In this document: positions 9,203 through 20,500 of the stretch, in pieces
Position numbering within the stretch: the first letter of the stretch is position 1
Layout of the letters: every line of letters starts with the position of its first letter
Origin: a candidate division KSB1 bacterium
GTDB taxonomy: Bacteria; Zhuqueibacterota; Zhuqueibacteria; Thermofontimicrobiales; Thermofontimicrobiaceae
Direction of reading: 5' to 3'
Length of the DNA stretch: 64,000 nt
NCBI GenBank assembly: GCA_034506395.1
Contig: JAPDPQ010000004.1
Coordinates: forward strand, 62,001-126,000
Program-made: the position numbers and the translations under genes
The notes under the pieces: generated by a model
What the model saw: the letters and a program-made list of their open reading frames with translations, nothing else
What the model was told of the DNA's origin: nothing
The model's database searches: none

Positions 9203-10993
9203 ATGGTTTCGAAGCGAGTTTTTTTCATTGCGTTTTTCATGGTAGCTTGTCTCATCCAGAGTTCCATATTGTATGGCCAGCTTACCAATCTGGATTGGAA
9301 GCTGCACGATGTGGGTAAAGTCCGCCAATTGATTACGAATATGGGCACATTGGATCAAGGGTTAACAAATTATCCTGGGCTCATATTTTGTGAATTTCCA
9401 CCCAATAGCTCAGAGGAACATCTTTATCAGGGTGGAATCTGGATCGGTGCAATTACTCCAGCCGGTGATACGCTGGTTTCGGTGACCAAAAAGCATTTTG
9501 ATCCCGGCATGCATGAATTCTTCCCAACTACGGCGGAGTGGGATACGATTTGGGTGGTAGGGAAAAATGACACAGTGGATATCCCCTATTGGCCGCGGTA
9601 TGTTGGCGTATCTGATCAGGATTTCGTATGCCGATATAGCGATTACAACTTACTAAATATCGAAGATCATACGCCATTATTTCTCGACGTGATTCAAACC
9701 AGCTATGCCTGGGCTTCAGCCCCACTGGATGAGTTTATTCTGTTCAAATATTATATCACGCCAACCCGATTTCCGCTGCGTAATGTTTACATTGCCTTCT
9801 GGATGCATAGTGAAATTGGGACGATCAATGCAGCCGACAACTATATAGATGAGCATACATATTATTTCAAAGACCTTCAGATGACCGTAGCAGAGGATGA
9901 ACAGGGCCATAATGATGGAACCGCAATTAGTCCAATTGGCTTTCGAGTTTTAAGCCCAAAGGATACTACCAATAGTTTGAAATGGACTTTCAAATACTAC
10001 GAACATGAGAATTTGCCGCATCGAGATCAGGAATGGTATCGCAACATGAGTCAGGGACTGATTATGGAGAACCGTCTCGATCCAGCCAGAGCGCATATCA
10101 TGCTCGCCTTTGGGCCATTTCCTTTGGTGAACGTCGGCGATACCTTATATGTCGAAATGGCAGAAGTACTGGGATATGGGATGCAAGGCCTGCTGAAAAA
10201 TGCCGAGTACTTGACGTTTTTGAAGAGCAAAAATTTTAGAGTGCCCTCTCCCCCACCGATTCCGATGCTCAAAGTCGCAACAGCTAGCCATCAAGTTCAT
10301 TTGAGCTGGTATCCACCTTCACTAACAAGGAATCCCGAATTATATCAGGATCCCTATCGTGGTGACAATGAGCCGCAGCCGTTTGAAGGTTATCGCCTTT
10401 ATAAAAGCACTCAAACAATCAATGGCCCATGGACGCTTTTGGCCGAGTACGATATCCCTGGCAATCATCTTGGTTTTAATACAGGGCTGGAATACGAATA
10501 TCTAGACACTGGTTTGCTTAACAATGTGGAATACTTCTATACACTGACGGCCTATTCAAAACCAGACCCGGTGGCAAATTTTCCATCTCAGGAATCGAGC
10601 AAGGCAGCCAATGCTGTGGCTGTTGTACCTGGCACGGCCCCGCCAGAAACGGTTGGCGAGGTTGCTGTCGTGCCCAATCCATACCGCGGAGACATCGCAT
10701 ACAATACTTATAACCCGCCCTGGGAAAAGCCGCAGGGCAGCCGCAATCGCTGGATGGAGCAGGATCGTCATATCCAGTTCATCAATTTGCCACATGATTG
10801 CGAGATCAAGATCTACACCCTTGCAGGAGATCTTGTGGCAACAATCTATCACAACCATTCTACCAGAGGCTATGAGGACTGGAACCTCACCTCTTCTATT
10901 GGCCAAGCAATTTCCAGCGGGATTTATCTCTTTACCGTCGAAGACAAGAAGACTGGAAAGGTACAGGTCGGGAAATTTGTGGTGATCAAATAG
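9203..10993 (+). CDS. large secreted protein, tandem paralogue 3 (variant sorting tail)
   Basis: 596 residues. The signal peptide ends near LYGQL, followed by TNLDWKLHDVGKVRQL. ATG 9203 follows AAAGGA. The same family blocks occur in order: SEEHLYQGGIWIGA, SDQDFVCRYSDYN, VIQTSYAWAS, the FN3-like GPWTLLAEYDIPGN, VVPNPYRGD, IKIYTLAGD, SSGIYLFTVED and VGKFVVIK at the C-terminus. The central part (about residues 200-350) differs most from copies 1 and 2. It probably arose by tandem duplication. No catalytic residues are recognisable. It lies 154 bases before the PorV-like gene, whose family shuttles or anchors T9SS cargo in Bacteroidetes. A functional link is inferred from position only. Confidence 0.85.
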   Translation: MVSKRVFFIAFFMVACLIQSSILYGQLTNLDWKLHDVGKVRQLITNMGTLDQGLTNYPGLIFCEFPPNSSEEHLYQGGIWIGAITPAGDTLVSVTKKHFDPGMHEFFPTTAEWDTIWVVGKNDTVDIPYWPRYVGVSDQDFVCRYSDYNLLNIEDHTPLFLDVIQTSYAWASAPLDEFILFKYYITPTRFPLRNVYIAFWMHSEIGTINAADNYIDEHTYYFKDLQMTVAEDEQGHNDGTAISPIGFRVLSPKDTTNSLKWTFKYYEHENLPHRDQEWYRNMSQGLIMENRLDPARAHIMLAFGPFPLVNVGDTLYVEMAEVLGYGMQGLLKNAEYLTFLKSKNFRVPSPPPIPMLKVATASHQVHLSWYPPSLTRNPELYQDPYRGDNEPQPFEGYRLYKSTQTINGPWTLLAEYDIPGNHLGFNTGLEYEYLDTGLLNNVEYFYTLTAYSKPDPVANFPSQESSKAANAVAVVPGTAPPETVGEVAVVPNPYRGDIAYNTYNPPWEKPQGSRNRWMEQDRHIQFINLPHDCEIKIYTLAGDLVATIYHNHSTRGYEDWNLTSSIGQAISSGIYLFTVEDKKTGKVQVGKFVVIK

Positions 10994-11147
10994 CAAACAG
11001 TTTGGAATGCTAATTTTTGGGATCGTGCATCAGGTGCTATTGAACTGTTGTATGCAAATCATGGCGTTCAGAATCTAGCGCGATGCGTAGCATTATGTCG
11101 AGAAAGTTCATTTTGGTATTGGGATTTCAATAAAAGGGTGAATAATT

Positions 11148-12068
11148 ATGCTGAAAAAAATCATATTTGGGATTTTGCTTTTGCCGACTATGGTGCTGGC
11201 ACAATACGAAAGACCAGGCAGTACTGATGCCCAATTTTTAAAAATCGGTGTAAGCCCGCGTGGCGCTGGGATGAGCGATGCTTATATCGCTGCTGTTGAA
11301 GGTGCAGAAGCTACTTATTACAATCCCGCCGCGTTGGCTTGGTTGGATGGAACCGATTTCGTATTCAATCATACCAAGTGGTTCGCTGGCATCAATCACG
11401 ATTTTGTCGCTGCGGCGCAAGGTTTCGGCCGACTCGGCACTTTTGGTGTTTCGCTCACAGCCCTCTACACGGACGAAATGAAGGTGCGCACACCGCTTCA
11501 GCCGGACGGGACTGGGGAAACTTTCTATTCGGGAAATTTCCGCGTAGGCCTCAGTTACTCCCGTTTCCTCACCAATCGAGTAACCATCGGTGGCACACTC
11601 AGCTACATTCGGATGTCTCTTTACTCTGACTTTTCGGCTGATGCCGTTGCCGCAGATATCGCCGTGCTCTATACCACGGACTTTCGCGGTTTTCGATTTG
11701 GCATGAAGATCGCCAATTTCGGCTCTGAGGTGAAATACGTCAACGAATCCTATCCTTTGCCAACCAATTTCACCTTCGGGATGTGTATGAATGCCATTCA
11801 AATGGATCAAAACAAGCTGCTGGTCAGCTTCTCGGCTATGAAACCCAATGATGGACAACCATTAGGACAGGCTGGCGCTGAATATAATTTTAATGATTTG
11901 CTATTTCTCCGGCTTGGCTATCATCTCAATCACGAAGTCGCCAGGTACTCGTTCGGCAGCGGCGTTCATCTCTCGATTCGGGGGATCAAGACGTGGTTTG
12001 ATTATGCTTATAGCGACTTGAACTTGCTGGGCGCGGCGCATCGATTTGGATTGCGACTATCATTTTAG
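11148..12068 (+). CDS. PorV/PorQ-family outer-membrane protein
   Basis: 306 residues. The signal peptide ends at VLAQY. The segment after it (QFLKIGVSPRGAGMSDAYIA, then YNPAALAWL) is the signature start of the PorV/PorQ (UPF0164-like) barrel family: a mature N-terminus followed by Gly-rich turns and an Asn-Pro-Ala motif. The remainder shows amphipathic beta-strands and ends in Phe (LRLSF), as outer-membrane barrels do. AAGGGTGA precedes ATG 11148. In Bacteroidetes, PorV binds T9SS cargo after translocation and delivers it to the attachment complex. Here it follows three secreted paralogues with sorting-like tails and a TonB-dependent receptor, which supports a shared surface-export module. 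Which member of the family it is (PorV, PorQ or another) is not resolved. Confidence 0.85.
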   Translation: MLKKIIFGILLLPTMVLAQYERPGSTDAQFLKIGVSPRGAGMSDAYIAAVEGAEATYYNPAALAWLDGTDFVFNHTKWFAGINHDFVAAAQGFGRLGTFGVSLTALYTDEMKVRTPLQPDGTGETFYSGNFRVGLSYSRFLTNRVTIGGTLSYIRMSLYSDFSADAVAADIAVLYTTDFRGFRFGMKIANFGSEVKYVNESYPLPTNFTFGMCMNAIQMDQNKLLVSFSAMKPNDGQPLGQAGAEYNFNDLLFLRLGYHLNHEVARYSFGSGVHLSIRGIKTWFDYAYSDLNLLGAAHRFGLRLSF

Positions 12069-12289
12069 TTAGACCATTCACCCAGTTTATATTTGAACCA
12101 GCATATTTATGCGCAAAAGCTCTCTTTCTTGATTTTAAAAGGCGAAAGTCACACAAAAAAGCTTACGAAATTGATGTAGGGCCACTGCCAGATCTGTTGT
12201 TATTCTAATGGGGTGTTTGCTCGGTTACCCGATTCAGAAGAAATCGACCATTTACAGATCAGCAAGCCCTACTTTTTTTTGAAGTAAGT

Positions 12290-14728
12290 ATGGTAAAACA
12301 TCATCTGAACAAGTTTTGGCGAGATATTCTTTTTATTACAATGCTCCACGCGGCGACGAATGGCTTTGGTCAGATCAACGATTATGTCTATTTCCAAAAT
12401 TTCGTCTACCACGCGGATGGGAAGCTTTGCACCCATCAACCACCGTCAGTATCTTTCGTGGCATACTTGAACCAAGACCTCAACAAAATTCTCACTGACC
12501 GATCGCCGCGCTGGAGAAAAGGGGCTGATCCGAATATCACGGGAAAGGGCGTTTTCGGCATCGAATTAGGCAACTTCATCGATCCTGCCATCAAAGTCGG
12601 TGATACAGTTTCGGTGCGTTTCACCTGCAACGCAACTCAGCAACAAGGCACTTTGACTGAAGTGGTTAGCTCGATTCCATGGTATCGATTCCCTGCCACT
12701 TTGCAACTCGTTCCAGCGGCAATTCCAGAATCACCACAAAATGTAACACTCAATCGCACAGCAGCAGGATATCGATGTATCAAGTGGCAAGCGCTACCAG
12801 GCCTGAACTATATGGTCTATCGGCGCTCGCTGGCGGATACCTTGCTGGAAAATATTCCTCGGATGCTTTACATTCGGATTGGCGAACACGTCGTGAGCGA
12901 TAGTTTAATCGATTCTACCGCAAGTATTGCAGAGAAATATGGCTATCTCGTTTTTGCAGTCTCGAGCAACGGTATTTGGGGACCTCCTGCGGCTGAGGTC
13001 AACGAAGCCCCGGTCATCAACTTCGGGGACGATCTCACCATTGGCTATATCTCTCGTTTGCCCAAGATCGATTATGTCTGGGGCGAAGAAGTTTCTCGAA
13101 CCGATGGTTGGCCCAAGGTTGGACAGATTGTAACTTGGCGGGCGCATCTCAAAAATTGGATGATGCGCGATTTGAAGGCAGTTAAATACCAATGGTATCT
13201 CGATGGCGCAGCCATGGTCTTGGACTCGATCGACCTTCCTGCAGGCAAGGAGGTCACCGTAGATTATCCATGGACATGGACTTTTGATCGGCATGTGATC
13301 AAATTTGTCATTGATCCGAAAAATGAAATTCCCGAGGAGGAAGAAAAAAATAATCAGCTTAGCATTTTCACTGATGCGATTGCTGTTGGATTCTATGTGG
13401 AACAGAGCGTCTATGAATATTTTCGGCGCTATCAGCGCGAGTTAAGGGTTCATTCCAATTGTTGGGAGGATTGGGCACAGCGTCAGGTGAGCCGCTGGAA
13501 CCAGATGTTCGCCGCCGCTATCTACCCTGAATCCCCCAATGGGGTACTGGATCGAATCCGCATTGATGAAATTGTTGTGGTCCCGGATGGCGCATTGCCA
13601 TTGGCAGGTGGCAGTTACCCAACGAATATGCCTAATCTCAACGACCGCACGGTGGATCTGCAATGGGGGTTCACTGCAGAAGCAGTTACCAGTGGCTTTT
13701 ACGCAAATCATACCAGCCCCACCGATAATAATCCCTTTTATTTCGAGGGCTCGCTAATCCACGAATTGGGGCACGCCCGCTACCTAATCGACCTGTATGG
13801 TTTTAATGTCCATGACGATCGGACTGGCAAAACCGTCGCAATTAAGGAAAATGGCAAGCTGATCGTCGGTACGAATTACATGCCCATGATCGGCAGTGAC
13901 GCAGTTTATTATTGTCAATTCCAAGGCCTGATGAACAGCAATTATACCTACATAGATCGCTACAGCGCCGCCGCGCTCAATCTCATCGCTGGCTATCGGG
14001 CACGACTGGGTAATTATAATGCCCCAGGCAATATTGGGGTGTTCATGCAGGACCTCCCCGCTCAGAATCGACTGACTGTTATGGACGCCTCGGGCAATAA
14101 ACTCCCGGGCGCTTCGGTATGGATCTATCAAGCGACCGGGAACGCTGGCCAGTGGTATGGCAAATATTTTGATGACATCCCTGATCTGAAATTGCTGGCG
14201 GATGCCAATGGGCAGGTGCTATTAGGTCGCTGTCCTTTCAGCAAAACTGGCCGCATTGAGCATACCTACGGTTTTTCCAACGGCGTGATTATCCTCCGCG
14301 TCGCTCACGAAGGGAAAGTCGGCTATGGTTTTCTTGAATCTACGTTGTTCAATCTGCAATATTGGAGCGGACACACCAACCTTGGTGATTATGAGCTCAA
14401 AATCAATCTGATTCCGACGACTGATGTCGACCAACCGCCCCTTGCAAACCTACCCAACCAATTTGTACTGAATCAGAATTACCCGAATCCATTCAATAGC
14501 ATCACTAAAATTACTTATCAGTTGCCAGCAAACAGTCATGTCAGTCTCGCCATTTATGATGTCAATGGCCAAATAGTAGAGAAATTGATTCAAGAAGATC
14601 AGACTGCAGGAAGCTATCAATATGAATGGCGGGCTTCAGTTGCCAGTGGCATTTACTTCTGCAAATTGGTGGCAAAATGGGATCAAATGCAATTTGCTGA
14701 TATCAAAAAGATGGTTTTAATCAAATGA
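12290..14728 (+). CDS. secreted putative metalloprotease with CARDB-like domain and T9SS tail
   Basis: 812 residues. The signal peptide ends near GFGQ. An FN3-like domain (about 140-230) is followed by a CARDB-like Ig domain (about 260-365; GQIVTWRAHLKN, then KFVIDPKNEIPEEEEKNN). A putative catalytic region contains HELGH at residues 491-495, a zincin-type HExxH motif, with Asp and Tyr residues downstream (YLIDLYGF). A carboxypeptidase-regulatory-like segment and a canonical T9SS type A tail follow (QNYPNPFN, IYDVNGQ, ASGIYFC, KMVLIK). The third zinc ligand is not obvious. I infer a secreted zinc endopeptidase, but the catalytic domain does not match a family I can name. ATG 12290 has only a weak upstream GAAGTAAG. 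Confidence 0.75.
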   Translation: MVKHHLNKFWRDILFITMLHAATNGFGQINDYVYFQNFVYHADGKLCTHQPPSVSFVAYLNQDLNKILTDRSPRWRKGADPNITGKGVFGIELGNFIDPAIKVGDTVSVRFTCNATQQQGTLTEVVSSIPWYRFPATLQLVPAAIPESPQNVTLNRTAAGYRCIKWQALPGLNYMVYRRSLADTLLENIPRMLYIRIGEHVVSDSLIDSTASIAEKYGYLVFAVSSNGIWGPPAAEVNEAPVINFGDDLTIGYISRLPKIDYVWGEEVSRTDGWPKVGQIVTWRAHLKNWMMRDLKAVKYQWYLDGAAMVLDSIDLPAGKEVTVDYPWTWTFDRHVIKFVIDPKNEIPEEEEKNNQLSIFTDAIAVGFYVEQSVYEYFRRYQRELRVHSNCWEDWAQRQVSRWNQMFAAAIYPESPNGVLDRIRIDEIVVVPDGALPLAGGSYPTNMPNLNDRTVDLQWGFTAEAVTSGFYANHTSPTDNNPFYFEGSLIHELGHARYLIDLYGFNVHDDRTGKTVAIKENGKLIVGTNYMPMIGSDAVYYCQFQGLMNSNYTYIDRYSAAALNLIAGYRARLGNYNAPGNIGVFMQDLPAQNRLTVMDASGNKLPGASVWIYQATGNAGQWYGKYFDDIPDLKLLADANGQVLLGRCPFSKTGRIEHTYGFSNGVIILRVAHEGKVGYGFLESTLFNLQYWSGHTNLGDYELKINLIPTTDVDQPPLANLPNQFVLNQNYPNPFNSITKITYQLPANSHVSLAIYDVNGQIVEKLIQEDQTAGSYQYEWRASVASGIYFCKLVAKWDQMQFADIKKMVLIK

Positions 14729-14958
14729 TCGAGCCGATTTTGGTGGCTTCAGATTCGGGTCGGAAGGGCGCATTGTCAGCTATAATGATTAATTAATAAA
14801 ATTATCATGCCATCCATTGGCAATCATACAAGGTTCTTGTAACTTGCTATGGAACTGAATTAACAGTTCCATCGATCCCCGGGAGATCATCCGGCCATGC
14901 ATGGTTCGCTCGTTTTGCAGAAGGCTATCGGACCAGAAATGATGAGAGGAAGAACGAT

Positions 14959-17376
14959 TTGCTAATAAAGATTTTATTACTTTGCTCAATTGGATCAATC
15001 ATACTGAGTATCGTTCAAGCTGATGAAATGAAATCAGGAGTATTAATGGGCTCTAACAACATTGGGTTGATCACTCTACCATCGTCTTTTCCCAAAGGAA
15101 ATTACACTCCGCACGGCTATATCGATAATCCCTATCACTCCATGGTGTTCAATCGCAGTGGGGTGATTCGATCGGTCCCGCCATTGGGATTCGGGTGGTG
15201 GCGCCGCAACTTCAATGGCAGCTATGGTGGCGGCGATCGCGATCATATCAATTATCTCTGCTTTTTGTTGCTCAGTGTCTCGTGCGGAGGGAAATCATTT
15301 GTTACAACCGATGACTTTTCTCAGGCTGGCATTGACTTGGTGTCAAAATATCATAGCAAACATGTGATCAGTTATGACTGGCAATTTCAAGAAATTGATT
15401 TCAGCTTGAAATATTTTTTAGCTACAGAACACTCACTGGTCTGCTTGGTCGAGCTTCGGAATTTTGGCGCCACTGAGCAAGAAGTTTTCATTCATGCCAC
15501 GCATCTCTATGGGTTGTGGGAAACTCGCTGGTGGGGCAGCGATGGATTGGCCAGCAGATACGCCCCAGGTATTGACGCTGGCATCAGCAAGATCTGGGCA
15601 TATGGGGATATTTTTGCGCTCGGTTCGAATAAAAGAGCTATTGCCCATAAAGCGACGGGATCGTCAGACCAATGGAAAGAATGGCTGAGAAACAATGATC
15701 TGAGCACTATCGAGAAAACCACCGTGCATGGCAGCGGGCCATTATATATGGTTCAAAGTTATCATTTTCAAATCCCAGCAAAAGAATACACCTCGGCGAT
15801 CATTGTGCTAAGTCGCGGGGCTAACGAAAATAATGCAGTCCAAGAATTGCGAACAACCCTTGAGCGCGGATTGAATATTTTAACAAACCAATTGGCTGAA
15901 GATGAGTCGTTCTGGTCAAAATGTCCAGTATTGGAAGGGGATTGGCCTGATACCTGGCGACACGGCTGGGTATATGACTGGGAAACCCTGCGAATGAATG
16001 TCAGACAGCCGATAGGGATTTATGAGCATCCTTGGGATGCCATGCAAATCCATTCGCCGCGCGCGGTTTTAGGGGAGACGAGCCTTGACATGATGACCCT
16101 GAGCTATGCCGATGGAGAGTTGGCAAAACAAGTTTTTTATGGTACTTTTGCTGATGCGCCAATGCCGAATGTCCCTTGTTCGCGAGAGGATGGGAGCATG
16201 AATATGATCTCCGCTGATGGCTCGGAGTGCGGCACTGCACCGATGTGGGGCTATCCATTTCATACCATTAAATCGATTTATGCCATGAACCAAGACAGGG
16301 CGTGGATCAAAAAGCTCTATCCATTCTTGAAAGCTTACATTGAATGGTGGTTGAAAAACAGGACGGATCCAGAAGGATGGTTGCATTGTAACAATAGCTG
16401 GGAATCGGGGCAGGATGGCTCGCAGCGTTTTTTGATTGCCCGAGGTGATGAGGGCGCGGTAGTGAATTTCGTCCGCACTGTAGATGTTGAGGCCGCTATG
16501 GCAGAGGCAATGGCCAATATGGCGCTGTTTGCGGAGATCGCTGGTCAAAGCGCCGATATCCCCTATTGGAAGAAATTGGCTCAGCAGCGTCTCGAGCGGA
16601 CCCGATCGATGTTCGTGGATGGTTGGTTCCGCGATTTCGATGCGCGAGTGAATCAACCGATCATATTGGATAATTATTTTGACGTCATGATGCTGGCGCC
16701 GCTTACGTGCCACGTGGCCACCCAAGAGCAAATTGAGGCCATTAGACCGATGTTTGCGTATTTTCGTGCCAATCCTCAACCTTGGCTGGAGTGGCCGCCA
16801 TTGGTTTTTACCTTTTGTGAAGCTGCCTGGTTCGCCAGAATGCAAAAAATCGCGGCTGAGGTTGTGGCAGACATCGCTGATCGCACCTATCTTCGCACCG
16901 ATAGTCGCTCCGTTTTGCATGAAGACAAAAATATGCCTTTTTCCTATCGCATTCCTGGCGTTGCCAATGAATTCTGGCCAGTGGCTGAAATCCCAGCAGG
17001 TGGAGAAAACTACGGCTGGGGAGCTACGCTCCCTATGAATATCATTCGCAATATCATCGGCTTCCGCGAGACGGAGAATATTTCGGAGACGGAGTTTTAT
17101 CTTGCCCCAGCAATCCCTGAACGTCTCTTCAAACCAGGAAAGCGATACACAATAAAAAAGTTGAATTATCAAGGCATACAAATCTCTCTCAGTTACACCA
17201 TCAAAAACTCGGATCGGATGGAAATCGAGCTGGCCTACCGCGCATCAAGATCAGTTGGTCTAACGATTGTGAATGCCAGAGGTATGGTCATCTCAAAACA
17301 GGCTGAGAAAAATGAGGCTCATTCAATTGCCTTTGATGGAAAGAATGAGGAGGTTTACAGAATTAGATTTGAATGA
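14959..17376 (+). CDS. secreted six-hairpin glycoside hydrolase (GH63/GH37-like)
   Basis: 805 residues from TTG 14959, chosen because GAGAGGA (14944-14950) sits eight bases upstream and a signal peptide ending at VQADE follows at once. A beta-sandwich N-domain is followed by an alpha/alpha-toroid. WESGQDGSQRF places Glu482 and Asp486 in the position of the trehalase/GH63 general-acid motif. GGENYGWGA (Glu683) near the C-terminus resembles the base-bearing loop of those enzymes. It is therefore probably an exo-acting alpha-glycosidase in the periplasm or outside. The substrate cannot be told. It has no T9SS tail, unlike both neighbours. Alternatives are alpha-L-rhamnosidase-like or YgjK-like six-hairpin enzymes. 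Confidence 0.75.
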   Translation: MLIKILLLCSIGSIILSIVQADEMKSGVLMGSNNIGLITLPSSFPKGNYTPHGYIDNPYHSMVFNRSGVIRSVPPLGFGWWRRNFNGSYGGGDRDHINYLCFLLLSVSCGGKSFVTTDDFSQAGIDLVSKYHSKHVISYDWQFQEIDFSLKYFLATEHSLVCLVELRNFGATEQEVFIHATHLYGLWETRWWGSDGLASRYAPGIDAGISKIWAYGDIFALGSNKRAIAHKATGSSDQWKEWLRNNDLSTIEKTTVHGSGPLYMVQSYHFQIPAKEYTSAIIVLSRGANENNAVQELRTTLERGLNILTNQLAEDESFWSKCPVLEGDWPDTWRHGWVYDWETLRMNVRQPIGIYEHPWDAMQIHSPRAVLGETSLDMMTLSYADGELAKQVFYGTFADAPMPNVPCSREDGSMNMISADGSECGTAPMWGYPFHTIKSIYAMNQDRAWIKKLYPFLKAYIEWWLKNRTDPEGWLHCNNSWESGQDGSQRFLIARGDEGAVVNFVRTVDVEAAMAEAMANMALFAEIAGQSADIPYWKKLAQQRLERTRSMFVDGWFRDFDARVNQPIILDNYFDVMMLAPLTCHVATQEQIEAIRPMFAYFRANPQPWLEWPPLVFTFCEAAWFARMQKIAAEVVADIADRTYLRTDSRSVLHEDKNMPFSYRIPGVANEFWPVAEIPAGGENYGWGATLPMNIIRNIIGFRETENISETEFYLAPAIPERLFKPGKRYTIKKLNYQGIQISLSYTIKNSDRMEIELAYRASRSVGLTIVNARGMVISKQAEKNEAHSIAFDGKNEEVYRIRFE

Positions 17377-17527
17377 AAGGGCTTGAATTCTTGAGAAAGT
17401 TCAGAGCCTTCGAAAGAAATAGATCCGAAGAAAAACTGGTTATGAAAACAATCGAATCACAACCATTTTGCTTCCAGAATGTTTCGGGCCATTAATCGAG
17501 ATGAATAAAGATTTCCAGTTAGCAGCC

Positions 17528-20500
17528 ATGAAAATCTGTCGCTTTGTTTTGATATTTTGTTTAAGCTGCATGGGCTCGATTGCCACGCGTGCGCAGCAAA
17601 TATTTATTAACGAGCTGATGTCCGCTAACATCGCCACGATTGTTGATGACGATGGGAATTATTCGGATTGGATCGAGATATATAATGCCGGAATTCAAAG
17701 AGTCGATCTTATGGGTTTTGGTCTCTCTGATAACCCTTCGCGTCCGTTCAAATGGCAATTCCCTAAAATTGCGATCGAGCCGGGGCAATTTCTGCTATTG
17801 TTTGCTTCAGGCAAGGACATTCGCACCGTTCCGATCCATTGGGAGACCATCATCGATTGGGGGGATGAATGGAAATATTTGGTGCCGAGTGCTGAACCAG
17901 CACCCAATTGGCGGACACTTGAGTTCGATGATTCTAATTGGCTTACTGGCCCGAGCGGTTTCGGATATGATGATAATGATGATGCCACTCAACTTGGTTC
18001 GCCGGACCCATTCCAGCCCTCCCCTATCTCGGTTTTTATACGAAAGACCATTTACATTGAAAATCCAGCCGAAATCATTGGAGCGATTTTGCATGTAGAT
18101 TACGACGATGGCTTTGTGGCCTATTGGAATGGCGAAGAAATCGCTCGAGCGAACATAGGTTTTGTCGGCGTCCCACCGGCTTATAACCAATTTGCTACCC
18201 GACCTGCGGAGGCGCGCATATATCGCGGTGGTGAGCCAGAAAAATTTGTCGTTGAAAACCTGTCAACTGTTTTGCGCCCCGGTACAAATGTTATTGCGAT
18301 GGAAGTGCACAATTCCGAGCTATATTCATCAGACTTGACGCTGATCCCGTTTTTGACGCTCCAAATGAACGCGGTCCCTTCGCAGGCGCGAGGTCCTTCG
18401 CGCCACCTGAAATTTCCGCCATCGCCGAAATTGCATACCAATTTTAAGCTCAAAGCAGCAGGCGAGACGCTCTGCCTCAGCGATGCAACCGGTAAATTGA
18501 TTGATCACGTCAATTTCGGCTATCTTCCCACCGATGTCTCTTTTGGCCGCCAACCTGATGGTGCCGCTACCTGGCGCTTCTTTGAATCTGCCACTCCAAA
18601 CGGGCCGAACATTAACACTGGCTATCAGGCCATGCTTGAACCACCACAATTTTCGCATCCGGCCGGATTATACGATCGCGCTCTGGTTCTGGAGCTGATC
18701 AGCACTACCCCAGGGGCGACCATCCATTATACGCTTGATGGATCAATCCCAACTGAAGATTCGCCACAATATCAGCAGCCAATCGCCATCGACAAAACGA
18801 CGGTGGTCCGAGCCAGAGCCTTCGCTCCCACCTGGCTTCCCAGCAGGGCCATAACCCAGACTTATATTGTGAATCAAAATTTCACGATCCCAATTATTTC
18901 GATCGCCACAGATCCGATGAACCTCTGGGATCATGAGACAGGCATTTACGTCTTTGGCGATCATGCCGATACACTGAACTATCCGTTTTGGGGGTCAAAT
19001 TTCTGGCAAGATTGGGAACGTCCCATTCATATCGAGTTTTTTGAGCCAGATGGAAAATTGGGATTTAGCATCGATGCCGGGGTACAGATCTTCGGATCGT
19101 GGAGTCGGCTTTATCCACAGAAATCGCTGGCCGTGTTCGCCCGCAATCGCTATGGCGACGATGCCATCAATTATCAGATTTTTCCTGATAAACCAATCCA
19201 AGAATTTCAGTCCATTATTTTGAGGAATTCTGGTCAAGATTGGGGCCGCACGATGTTCCGCGACGCGATGATGCATTATCTGGTCAAAGATTTGGACCTT
19301 GATGTCCAGGCTTACCGACCCGCAGTGGTTTTCTTGAATGGCGAATTCTGGGGAATTCACAATATTCGTGAGAAGATGAGCGAACACTATCTGGCATCGA
19401 ACCGCGGAGTCGACCCAGAAAATATCGATTTCATCGAGCGGGATACCATGGTCATCAAGGGGAGCACCGATCATTACCGCCGCCTGCTCGATTACGTGGC
19501 CAATCACGATATGCGACTGGCTTCAAGCTATGACTATGTGAAGACCCAAATGGATGTGGAGAATTTCAATGACTACATGCTGACGGTCATGTTTTACGCG
19601 AATTCTGATTGGCCCTGGAATAATGTAAAATGTTGGCGTCCCAGAACCCCACAAGGAAAATGGCGCTGGTTGCTCTATGATCTCGATTATGGATTTCACG
19701 GCGGCCATCTCGGGCCAGATGCCAACCTTTTTAGAGAAATTCGAAACCAAAAAAACGGAACAACGTTGTTGTTTTTCAAATTGCTGGACAATGAAGCGCA
19801 TCGCAGGTTATTTGCCAACCAATTTGCGGACCGTTTGAATAGTGTCTTCGAGCCAAGCCGCGTGATCGAGGTGATCAACCAATTCAAAGCTGGTATTGAG
19901 CCAGAGATGCCGAAGCATATCGCCCGCTGGAAAGGCTCTTTTGTTGGCCCTTGGTGGTTGGGAAAATCCATCGATTCCATGGAGGAATGGTACGGCCATA
20001 TCCAAGTGCTGATCGATTTTGCACAGCGCCGGCCTGATTATGTTCGACAGCACATCATGAACGAGTTCAAACTCTGGGATGGAGTGGCTTTTGTCCAATT
20101 GAATGTCGTTCCAGCTAGCGCTGGCCGCATTCGCATCAACAGCCTGATCCCCAGAGATTATCCATGGAGCGGCATCTATTTTATTGATCTACCAATCACA
20201 CTAACCGCCATTCCCAAGCTCGGTTATCAGTTCAAAAAATGGATCGGCGCAAATCCGACAGATTCGTTGTCCATTTCGACCATGATCCAAAATGGCCAGG
20301 TGATAACCGCGGTTTTTGAGCCAACAGGAATTTCTGCCGTGCCAGTGGTGATCAATGAGATCAATTATCAATCGTCACCAGCTTTTGACACAGAGGATTG
20401 GCTCGAGCTCCATAATTTTGGGGATACTGAGATTGATTTGTCTGGTTGGGTGCTGATGGATAGTAACGATGACCATCGGTTTACGTTTCCTGAAAATTGC

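Noticed and set aside
17380..17420. Imperfect hairpin after the six-hairpin glycosidase gene
   Set aside because: Only short arms with a bulge and no T-run; too weak to call a terminator.
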